DNA of 64,000 nt, from positions 45,352,725-45,416,724 of the forward strand of contig NC_133934.1 of the NCBI RefSeq assembly GCF_031877795.1, read 5' to 3'. This DNA comes from Strix aluco (taxonomy: Eukaryota; Chordata; Aves; Strigiformes; Strigidae). A program made the position numbers and the translations under genes. The notes beneath the pieces were generated by a model. It was not told the DNA's origin, ran no database searches, and saw nothing but the letters and a program-made list of their open reading frames with translations. How positions within the stretch are numbered: position 1 is the first letter of the stretch; each line of letters begins with the position of its first letter. This document shows, piece by piece, positions 38,301 through 50,300 of the stretch.

Positions 38301-41300
38301 CTATCCCTTCAGTTGGAGGGATGGATGAAGAAGAATACAGGAGAACTCAACAGATGAACTTGTGGCTCTGAGACTGGTGTTACTGGCAGGACTTTGGATT
38401 TTTCAGTCACGGGTTAGTATACAGGATACCAGACCTTTTGACATCAGATGGGATGCACCTGTCCCAGAGGGGGAAAAGGGTCTTGGGGCAGGAGTTAGCT
38501 GGGCTCATTGAGAGAGCTTTAAACTAGATTTGAAGGGGGAAGGGGACAAAACTGGAACTCCCAGACATAAGCCCCAGGGTAGATTACCAGAGTTTGTGGG
38601 CTGTTGTGCTGGAGACGACCCTCATCCTGCCATCTCAGTGGAGGCAAGGGATGGAGACATGCAGCACAACAAAGATGCAGGGGATATTGATGGATCAGTA
38701 ACCATGGTAACACCTGTGAAAGGTCAGACCGGACGTAGGACCTCTAGATGCAAAAAGGTGCTGGGGACATCAGCCCATCTGAAGTGCATCTATACCAGTG
38801 CACACAGCATGGGTAACAAACAGGAGGAGCTTGAAGCCATGATGCAGCAGGAAAATTATGATGTAGTGGCTATAACAGAAGCATGCTGGGATGTCTGCCA
38901 TGACTGGAGTGTGCCAGTTGATGGCTACAAGCTCTTTAGAAGGGACAGAAAAGAAAGCAGAGGTGGTGTGGTGGCACTGTATGTTAGGGACTGTTATGAT
39001 TGCTTTGAGCACAAGTATAGTGAAGACAGGGTAGAGTGTTAGAATTAGGGGAAAGGCCAACAGGGCAGATGTTGTAGTAGGAGTCTACTATAGGCCACCC
39101 ACCCAGGACAGAGAGGTGGGTGAAATATTCTGTAGGCACTTAGGAGAAATCTCACGATCGCTTGCCCTTGTTCTTGTGGGAGACTTCAACTTCCCAGACA
39201 TCTGCTGGAAATACAACACAGCAGAGCGGGACCAGTCCTGGAGATTCCTGGAATGTGTGGGAGATAACTTCCTGACACAGCTGGTGGGTGAACTGACCAG
39301 AGAAGGTGCCCTGCTGGACCTCCTCTTTGTGAACAGAGAAGGACTGGTGGATGATGTGGCAGTTGGAGGCCGACTAGGGCACAGTGATCATGAAATAGAG
39401 TTCTGTATTCTTAGAGAGGCCAGGAGAGGGCTAAGCAGAACTGACACCCTGGACTTCCAAAGGGTTGACTTTGACTTGTTTAGGCAATTGCTTGACAGAA
39501 TCCCTTGGGAGACGATCCTGAAGGGTATAGGGGTCCAGGAAGGCTGGACACTCTTTAAGAAGGAAGTCTCAATGGCTCAGGAGCAGGCTGTCCCCAGGTG
39601 CTGTAAGAGAAGCTGGCAGTAGAGAAGACCACCCTGGCTAAACAGGGAGCTTTGGCTGCAACTCAGGGAGAAAAGGAGAGTTTACGGCCTTTGGAAGAAG
39701 GGGCTAGCCACTCACAGTGATTACAAAGATGCTGTGAGGCTATGCAGGGAGGAAATCAGGAGGTCTAAAGCCCAGCTAGAAATTAATCTGGCTTCAGCAG
39801 TCAAGGATAACAAGAGATGTTTCTATAAATATGTCAACAGCAAAGGAAAGACCAGGGAGAACCTCCATCCCCTGCTAGATGCAGGAGAAAACATGGTAAC
39901 GAGTTGTCCTGGTTTCAACCAGGATGGAGTTAATTTTCATTGGAGTATTTCATACCATGTGATGTCATGCCCAGGGATTTAGGTGGGTGGGCTCTCTCTC
40001 ACTCTTGTGGCTTTTCACCAGGGGCTTGCATGCGTGCCGTCTGCTTGTCGGGTCCTGTGGCTGTGGGGGGCGTGGTCGCCATGCTCAGTAAGCCACTGCT
40101 GCATTTTATCCGTTTCTTTTTGGACTCACTATTGTTACTGTTGTTCTCTTGTTACATTTAGTAAATTCTTTCTTTTTATTCAACCTATGAATTCTCTTCT
40201 TTTTGTCCCTCCCCTATTTCACCACAGGGGGGTGGGGGGGAGGTGAACGGCTGGCCATGTGGCATCTGGCTGCCAGCTGAGTTCAGACCTCCTCACGAGT
40301 GATGAAGAAAAGACTGAGGTGCTTAATGCCTTCTTTGTCCAGTCTTTAATAAGAAGACTAGTTGTATTGAGGGAATCCAGCGTCCTCAGCCAGGAGACAG
40401 AGACTGGGAGAACGACCCCCCCCACAATCCAGGAGGAGACAGTGACCTACTGCATCACATAGACACACACAAGTCGATGGGACTGGATGGGATACACCCG
40501 AGGGTGCTGAAGGAGCTGGCTGGGGTGCTTGCCAAGCTGTTTTCCATCATTTACCAGCAGTCCTGACAGATTGGAAACCGGCCAATGTGACGCACATATA
40601 TGAGAAGGGTCAGAAGGATGATCCGGGAAATTACAGGCCTGTCAGCTTGACTTCAGTGCCCGGGAAGCTGATGGAGCAGCTCATCCTGAGTACCATCACA
40701 CAACACATGCAGGACAACCAGATAATCAGGCCCAGTCAGCATGGGTTTATGAAAGGCAGGTCCTGCTTGACAAACCTGATCTCCTTCTATGACAGGGCGA
40801 CCTGCTTATTGGATGAGGGAAAGGCTGTGGATGTTGTCTACCTTGACTTCAGTAAGGCCTTTGACACCGTTTCCCACAGCATTCTCCTGGCAAAACTGGC
40901 TGCATGTGGCTTGGATGATCACACGCTTCGCTGGGTAAAACACTGACTGGATGGCCGGGCCCAAAGAGTTGTGGTGAACGGAGTTAAATCCAGTTGGCGG
41001 CTGGTCACGAGTGGTGTCCCTCAGGGCTCAGTTTTGGGGCCACTCCTGTTTAACATCTTTATTGATGATCTAGACGAGGGGATCGAGTGCACCCTCAGTA
41101 AGTTTGCAGATGACACCAAGTTGGGTGGGAGTGTTGATCTGCTCGAGGGTAGGGAGGCTCTGCAGAGAGACCTGGACAGGCTGGAGCGATGGGCTAAGGC
41201 CAACTGTAGGAGGTTCAATAAGGCCAAATGCCAGGTTCTGCACTTGGGCCACAACAACCCCCAGCAGCACTACAGGCTTGGGGAGGAGTGGCTGGAGAGC

Positions 41301-44300
41301 TGCCAGTCAGAGAGGGACCTGGGGGTGTTGATTGACAGCCGGCTGAACAGGAGCCAGCAGTGTGCCCAGGTGGCCAAGAAGGCCAATGGTATCCTGGCTT
41401 GTATCAGAAATAGTGTGGCCAGCAGGGACATGGAAGTGATCTTACCCCTGTACTCGGCACTGGTGAGGCTGCACCTCGATGACTGTGTTCAGTTTTGGGC
41501 CCCTCACTACAAAAAGGACATTGAATTACTCGAGCGTGTCCAGAGAAGGGCAATGAAGCTGGTGAAGGGTCTGGAGCACATGTCGTACGAGGAGCGGCTG
41601 AGGGAACTGGGGTTGTTTAGTCTGGAGAAGAGGAGGCTGAGGGGAGACCTCATCGCCCTCTACAACTACCTGAAAGGAGGTTGCAGAGAGCTGGGGATGA
41701 GTCTGTTTAACCAAGTAACAAGTGATAGGAGAAGAGGGAATGGCCTCAAGTTGCACCAGGGAAGGTTTAGACTGGGTGTTAGGAAGTATTTCTTTACAGA
41801 ACGGGTTGTGAGGTGTTGGAATGGGCTGCCCAGGGAGGTGGTGGAGCCCCCATCCCTGGAGGTGTTTAAGAGTCGGGTTGACATAGTGCTTAGGGATATG
41901 GTGTAGTTGGGAACTGTCAGTGTTAGGTTAATGGTTGGAGTAGATGGTCTTCAAGGTCTTTTCCAACCTAGATGATTTCTCTGATTCTGTGACTTGTGTG
42001 CCTTCAGGTTCCTTAGATGGTCTCAAACCTGCTCTTCTACAGTCGGTGGTTTTTCATTCTCCCACCCTCTGTCTTTGCCTTCTGTGACTTTGGCGGTGGG
42101 GCTGGAGCCCTTGCTGGTGAAGATGAGGTAAAAAAGTCATTGAGTACCTCAGCCTTCTCCATATCCTAGGCAACCAGGTCTCCCGTTTCCTTGGGGAGAG
42201 GGCCCACATTTCCCCTAGTCTTCCTTTTATCACCAGTGTACCTATAGAAGCTTTTATTGTTGTCCTTGTTGTCTCTGGCCATATTTAATTCTGTCAGGGC
42301 TTTGGCCTTCCTAACCTGATCCCTGACTGCTTGAACAGTTTCTCTGTATTCCTCCCAGGCTACCTGTCCTTGCTTCCACCCTCTGTAGGCTTTCTTTTTA
42401 CATTTGAACTCGTCCAGGAACTCCTTGTTCATCCATACATTTATCTGTTATTCTGTAGATCTCTCCCCTTCATAAAAAATGCTTTCTGGAATGGGAAACC
42501 AGTCCAGTGAAGGGTACAGGAAGTTATTAGGTAGAGAAAAAGAATCTCTGAAGAGCATTGACATGAATTAGTAGTAGCAACAACAGGAGCTGGGAGCATG
42601 TTAATTCTTAAACTGTTGCTTTAGAGACACTTTGAGTAAAGAAAAGCTTTTTGGATATTCTTTTATCCCTGAAATTAATCAAAGATTGAGAAACACATAC
42701 TGTTGTTTTCTGAAGGAGTAAAACATCAGAGCAATTCCTGCTTATGTGTACTTGGTTTTGAAGTACGATTAATAGTAGAACGAATGTAGGTGCTTCTATG
42801 AACATTTTTTTTACAGCACTGGACTTCTGAACAAAAATCCTTGCTCAAATATATGTATTTATCAGGCTTTATTTACCTTTTATCTCATCTGCTCATTTGT
42901 CTAATTAGCTCACTAGTCCAAGTGTTTACGAAACATTGTCTTCCTTTTAATTACCGGCCTGATTAATTTCATTGGTTCAGCAAAGCTATAGCTTTTTGCT
43001 AATGATAGTTAATAAGAACTGAAGTTCTAGAAACTACATTGTTTACTGTATCTTGTACTAAGCCATTCTACAGTAATAGAATTAGTCTGTGTAAAAATTT
43101 ATAGATTGTGTTATGTAAATTTGAAGGAACACAATTTGAAAATTGAAATGTCTCTGTTAAAAATGAAACATGATGATTAGTGTTCTACCCAGAAGTTCCC
43201 AATAATAGCTAACTTGCTAAAGCATGGGTCAAACATAAAATAAAAAATTAAAGGAAGTATTTAACTGGAATATGTACTTGGGGGAAAAAACCTGCATGTA
43301 TTAAGGAGTGTGGAACTATTTTAGAAACCTCCTGCTTTGAAGCGTAGGATTGGCAGATATTGTACATAGTATGACAGATGGTATAGTTTACCAATCTGAG
43401 ATTTATGATCAAAAATTTAGCCTTCTTCCTTCTGGTCTTTGGCCTTTGAATTGCTCTGACATCCATGACTTGTTTAAGTCTTAGCAGTGAAGTTGGTTTA
43501 ATGTTGGAAAACTTACTGTCCTGTAGAAATGTGTGGTGTTTCTATTTGAATTCACATTTTGACTTCAATGCTATATTATATGATCTGGGAAAGTCTTGGC
43601 CTCTGTTTGGTCTTTGAGTTGCTCTAGAAGCCTTTGCCAAGCACTTTTGTTAAGAGTGAAGATTATCAGGTGAAATTTTTATAAGACAGGATAAGATTCT
43701 TCTATTGGAGGGGGATTTTGTTTCTGTTGATGGCCTTTAGAAGTGCAGTTTAGTGCTAAGATTTGGACTCTACCTCCAAATTCAGAAGATGTTGAATTTG
43801 AAGATAATTCTTACTCTAGTTGCCCTTACCTTGTGTTCCATATAGTCCATATTGAATTCACAGCGGTATAGTATATATGCAGAAATCTTAGTTTATGAGT
43901 AAATTGGAGGTAGATGATGAGTTCAGTGTTAATCAGCCTTTGATGGCAGATTTTGATGCTTACATTTGAGGTAAAAAATTAATTTGAATATTTTTTGTGT
44001 AGTACTCACTTGTATACCTGAGCTTTGGCCTTTTTTTGGAAAGTGTTCTCTGTGATTATCCTCTTGTACCAAATGCAACTTCTACCTAAAAATAATTCTT
44101 TTTGTATAGGTTGTTGTGATCTCTACATCTTCTATAATCATCCAAGTCATGGCATAAATGGACAGACACCATTTTGTTGAATCAGATGATATATATCTGG
44201 TGTATTTCATACTATTTTATCTCTTGCTCTGTAAATTGTTCTTCTGTCACACATTGAATGTGATTACAAGTTGTCTGATTTTTTTTGATTACTGATTATT

Positions 44301-47300
44301 TAATTACTATGTTGTACATTGAACTTAATTTATCTAACTTGAAAGTTAGAAAAAATGAACAAAATGTCTATCAGTTGTTAGTTTTCTCCAGTTGAATAAA
44401 ATTGGCTTCTATTTTAGTTGCAATGGAAATATGTAGACTAGTGTCTCAATAGAAAAGGTGTCTTCAGAAGTGTCATTTGCCCAAGATGAGTTAATTTAGA
44501 ATTATTCTGAAAGAGACAAATCAAACTAGATTATTTTTATTAAATCTTTAAAATGCTAGGAGGTTTTTCTGATTGTCAAATTTATGCAGCAACAAAGTGA
44601 TGAATGTCTTAGTGTGATGAGATTATATTCTGAACATTGACTTGATATTTTCAGGAACTGCCTCCTGTTGAAGACTTATCAATAATTCTGCCTGATGATG
44701 TTGAACTGAAGCTCTTCGGGACAGTTTCCAGCATCATTGAGCAGCTAGGTAGGCAAGATATGTTTGCTTTGGTTTTAATTAAAATAGTTTCTCTATATCT
44801 CTGCATTAATAGTGTGATTAACTGTTCCCTCAAAGTGTCAGTACTGCAGCATTCTATTTCAGGGGTAGTGGGTTGCTGAATGAGAACTCGGACTACCAAA
44901 TGACATTTGTGTTGAATTCCCTTTTAGTTGGCTTACATCTGAAGATTAAGATAATTATGCATGTGTTTCTGTGTAACTTTCATGTTCTGATTTTTTCATT
45001 AAAAAGCCTTTTTTCAGCGTGTGTTATGATCTTTATATTCTGGAAACAAAAAGATTGAACATTTGCAGTATTTTAAGAAAATCTTGCAGTTGTACATGCT
45101 ATATTTGAATTATCTCTGAAGATACGGAAAGCGTATAACTGAAAGCACAGATGTAGTCAATCAGGTGCTTGATTGTTAATATATGAAGACAGGAAAAACG
45201 CTTGTTTCTTTAGCAGTGCAGGTTCTTCTTTACATTTTTTTGTTTTATTCATGCCACTTCTGGCACCTTGACCAAATGCAAGCTGCTGGTGTCAGCAGTC
45301 ATAGGACAGCATGACTGACACGATTTATAGGGATTGGAGGGTAAGCTTAATGGGATTGAGACATACAATGGATATAAGCTTAACTGCAGGTATATACATT
45401 TAGGGATCTTTTCAGATCTACCTGGGACCTCAGTTTTTGGTATATGAAATCAAAGTTTTTCTGAAGCTGATATTAATAAAACAGCCATAGTATGTTTGTA
45501 TTTAAGCTTGAGTGTTCCATTCTGCTTGAATGGCTTTCAAAGCAGTTTGCTTATGAAAATTAGAAACTAAATTCAATTTTGAAGTTAAAGTATTTATGTT
45601 GATGGGGTATAAAATAATTAAAGCAAATAGCCCTTGCTATTAAATTTTATTTTATTGTAAAGATTCCAGGTAATACAGGCAATTCCTTTACAGTATTTTT
45701 ATTGGTGGTGTTGGTTTGGAGTTGGATTTAATTTTATTCATGTGTAGGAAGCTGGCTTGAGAGTGTGGAAGGCAGTAATGTCATAATTGTCCTTTTGTTC
45801 TAATTTGCCCTTTCTTGCTTATTGATAATAATGGGCACTTCAAGAAGGCTGTTTTCAGCTAAAATGATAGTTTGAAAATAAGTTAAAAGAGAAACGGTTG
45901 AATCATAGTTTGCAGTTCTTTTTGATCTAATATGTGAGTTTTTAAACAAAGCTATTTTTAGACTTCAGTTTTGAAATCTGTCTTTATTTTATAATCCTCC
46001 TTGGTGTGAGTATAACCTTTTCAAGTCCTGTCAGTTTACTGACAGGTGAATTCTTCAGTCTGCATCCTACTTTATGTAACTGAAATATATGAAGTGTTGA
46101 ATTTAGACTGGTTGGTGAAAGTTAGAAAACAGACTAATAATCATACATGAAAGAAAGTCATAGGAAGGGAATAAAACCCCAAGATATGTGTTATTTTTCT
46201 GCTTTTACTATCTTGCTTTATGACTTCCTCTTTCCACATGTTTTCCTTTCTTTTCAGTTCTGGAAATAGGTGTCTTGAGTGGCCTCACTTTCAATTGATT
46301 TGTGGCCATATTAGGGTCTCTGCCAGCTTATTGTGGGTTGTTTTTTGATTTTTGAACTAAATTGATACCCATGTATACTGGGTTTGTATCTAGTATGAGG
46401 GGAGTTGAGGTCTCTTGGAAACCACAAACATTATTTTAGTCCGACAGTCAGTATTCCGAGCACTTTCTGTCCCTTTGATGTATCAGAAATCTCTGCTGTT
46501 CTCTGTAGCAAGATTCCAAGTTCATAATCTGCAGTGTGTGATACCTGTAAATTGGGTATTTCATACTATGAGGTGAATTTAAGGCTAGAACAGTATAGGT
46601 TCATGCTAACTTCATACAGCTAAAAGCAAGATGACAGGTCTTACACTGAGCAGAAGTTCACAGGATCAGAATTTAAAAGAACTTTTGCTGTGTTTTGCTT
46701 CAAGGTACTTGGAGAAGAGAAAAATTCACTGCGTGGGTTGTAGCCTGAAAAGTAAATAGCTTTGGTGCATGTGAGAAACCTGGTCTGGGACTGCGCTTTG
46801 GGGTCTGAACGAGTAGAAGCTGAGGGTTTTGGGTGGGTTGAGGTAGGAAAAGCTATAAGTCAAATAGGCTGTAGATGATAACTGTTTCTCCTGGGTTTCA
46901 TGGGACTGGCATGATTTATATTTTTAGAATATTTTCCTTAGCCTGCTGGAAGACTGGGGGCTATGTGTGATCAATCAAGTTGAGAGCATTCTCTGAGAGT
47001 TTTTGGCGTGTGGTTTTTTTTTTGTGTGTGTGTATTGTTTTGGGCTTTTTGTTGTGGGGGTTTTGTTTTTTATTTTTGGCTAAGGTATATTTGTCATGAG
47101 GGTTAAGCTACACATTGGGTTCTTTCACTGTATATTTTATTATATAGGTAGGCACAGAATAAACCGATTTCCCTAATTCTCTTGAAATTCAGTGAACTAC
47201 TAAGCCTGTAGCATTGTCACAGGCTTGCTTGGCATGTCATAAAGTGTTTGCAGATTGAAATAGTACCAAAGCTTGAGTTTTAGCTTTGAGATGTTTATTG

Positions 47301-50300
47301 CTTTAAGTCCTGTTATGCAAGTTTAACAGTGATAATCTTGTTAGTTTTTGTTGGAGTCTGACTGACACTAAGTGCTTGAGTGACTTTATTTGCTGATGGA
47401 GAGACGTTGAGAATGCTTAATTGAGCGTTCTGTTGTTTTAGAGGTAGAAAAGATTACCTTCAGAATCAGAATTTTTGAGTGTAAAGCTGCTAGGCCTCTG
47501 TATTGACGCATTTAAGCATGATTCCTGCTGATTGTAAAGGAATACATGGTATTTCTGTAGACTAAGCAACAAATGTGAACTACTACCCAAGAAGAGAGTG
47601 AACTACTCTGAAGATTTCAGTAAAGAATAAGCTCTTTATGTGTCTGAATCTGGAAAAACTAAAAGTAAAGTTGCCTGTATATCAAATTATGTATTTAATG
47701 GAGGAAGAACATGCTTATATGTCCATTTATAAGTATTTAAGTCTACGAAGTGTTAAGATTTCACATTTTGATCTACTAGAAGGACTTGCTCACTCTGACC
47801 ACTCATACCATCATTAATCATGGGTTAGGCCCAAATGTGGTATGAGGCTTATATGACATTAAATTGCAGAAGTGTATTTCAGATTGTGTATCTGCATACA
47901 TAAATGACACCACCAGTTGCTACTGTGACTGCACTGCCAGGCATCTTTTGTGTTCTGGTCTGTTCTTATGACTTATTAGGGGAATCATTCTTTTTTCCGA
48001 GGAGAATTTTCATTTGGCATACTAAGAAGGCAGAATATAAAGATGTATCTGCACTCAAAAAACCCCAGGTTATTGCTGCTATGCACTTAATCAAGAAACA
48101 TCCTCTGTAAATACAAGTATCTCGCACATACGTATCTGAGACTTTTCTTTTGTACCTATCATCTGGTTTCCTTTCTTTCTCCACCCCAAGAGAACAATAA
48201 TTCTGTAAACAAATGTAAATCTTACCACTCATATATCACTGGAGAAAGGGTGTATGGTTATAAGTAGTTTTGTGTGTGTGCAAGAATTTCTGGGTGAAGC
48301 TCTATGAACTTTAGTGGACAAATAATGGTGTGGTTTGTTAAGTTTCTCTGCAATTAACTAAATGCTGCTGTTGAAACATAAAGTTCTAATTGATTTTTTG
48401 TCCATTTTAGTAATAATTGAATCACTGAGAGGTCTACCTCCAGTAAATGAAGAGAGTATAATTTTTAAAGAAGACCGGCAAGCAGCAGGAAAGGTTTGTG
48501 TAAAGCATAAAAACCTGTTATGCTAATATAAAATTCAAAGTATTCTTTTATGTTCCAACAAATAGTGTTGAAGTTGACTAAATGAAAGATGTTTCCTTAA
48601 TATGTAGTTTTTCTTTGTGCTTTTGACTCTTGCTATAGTAATCTATCTTTTTAATCTGAAGAATTCCTAACCTGGAATTCGTTACATCTTTATAGAATTA
48701 CTATGTGTGATAAGTTTTCACTATTTTATGAAAGTGCTTGTGGAGAGGGAGAGGTTGCTTTATGTTGTATTATGTCTAGAATAACAGGCTGTGCTCTTTT
48801 ATTGCCAGGGGTTGGGGGCAAAGATTGGAGAAATTAGTCAAGTTTCACAAAAAAACAGGAAATGCTTACATATCTGCTCTCTGCTGTTTCAGTTTAAGGC
48901 CAGTGTGTATGCAAGTATAATGAAGAATGTTTGCTGAGAGGGGTGTCACATTAAATTTTGTATGTTATCTGGGAAGGGACAGCCATCATCTGGAATGGTT
49001 ACTACTATAATATCTTTGAATGCTAGATGTGAGTGAAACAAAAAAACTCAGCCTGAAATTGCACATATTCTGCACATCTCAGAATTCTCTGCTCTCCATG
49101 AAACAGGGGAACAGACAGAGGAACTGACGTAAAGGTGTCTTGTAAAGAGAAAGAAATGGTCAGAATATTGTTCCAGGTGTAAGAGATTTGAAAGTATAAT
49201 GGAGAGTGAATAGAGATTTGATAAAAGGAAAGATTACTGAAGTAAAGGAAGCAGACAGTGAAGGCAGTGCAGTTGGGTGGCCAAAGGCAACATCAACATG
49301 TGAGAACTTTTCCACATTATAACTTAAACAGTATCTGGGGAAATATACTGTTAAACAAAATGCAGTAATAAAACCAGAGCATGAAAGTATCTTTATTTAA
49401 TGCTTCATTTTGAAAATATACCGAACTTCTTAAATACAAAGCATCTTAAAGGTTCATGGTTGTCTACAGTGAAATTAGCTATCTAGTCTTGGTTTATTTA
49501 AACATTTTAATTTTGTTTGTGTTTCAGGTATTTGAGATCTTTGGTCCTGTTTTACATCCCTTTTATGTGTTGAGATTTAACAGCTCTGAGCATATCAAAG
49601 CAAAAGGTATAAATGTGCAAGATAGCATGTATTTTGCTCCATCAGTGGAGGACTTCACCCAGTATATATTTGCAGAGAAACTGAAACAGTGAGTCTGATT
49701 TTTTTTTTTTTCTTTCCCTAATCTGGTTATAATGTATTTTATAATATAGCTAAAATTACTGGATTAAAGTTTAGCCTTGAGTGAGAAACTGTAGGACTAA
49801 GCTTGACACTAAAACTTTTCTCTTTTTAGATATTCTCAACTGTGTTGTAATAACAAGGTTGTACCGTTTTGCCTTTTGGAACACTACAGAGTAACTGTAG
49901 ACTACAAAATTCTAAAGTGTTACAATTACTAAAGTTTAGTAGCTTCTTATTCAATTTAATACATTAAGCTTTCTTTCTTTTCATGTTTCTGTGTTACCTA
50001 AAATATCATAACCAGAAAAAAATTAATGGATACTTCCCTCGCCTACAACTTGTTTGAATTCTGAACAAGTTTGTATTTATTTGCTATTTTTATTTCATGT
50101 TACAAGACCAGAATTGAAATTTAATTATCAATAAATCTATTGTACAGTTGGAGAATGACAATTCTATATGAAAATCACCTGCTGTAAATTTGAGAGAGGC
50201 AATCTGAGTGGCAATGTAGTATGATGTTCAGAAACTTCTAGTGTTTGTGTATCCCAGTCTGCCTGAGGAAAGTAGCATGTATGAATAGGACTTGTTGCCA

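Larger units (their letters stand above)
37028..41990 (+). mobile_element. Near full-length CR1 LINE, plus strand
   Basis: The element starts at CTGAGGAGAGGGG and ends in GATTTCTCTGATTCTGT(G). It is flanked by (G)ACTTG at 37,022-37,027 and 41,991-41,996, a 5-6 bp target duplication inside the older minus-strand CR1. Without the internal LTR it is about 4.57 kb, close to the 4.5 kb of complete CR1. It has a GC-rich 5' leader, a broken ORF1 (37,438-38,527) and a broken ORF2 (about 38,530-41,906), so it is not autonomous as it stands. Most genomic CR1 copies are strongly 5'-truncated, which makes this copy uncommon. It has the same orientation as NAF1. Confidence 0.95.
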
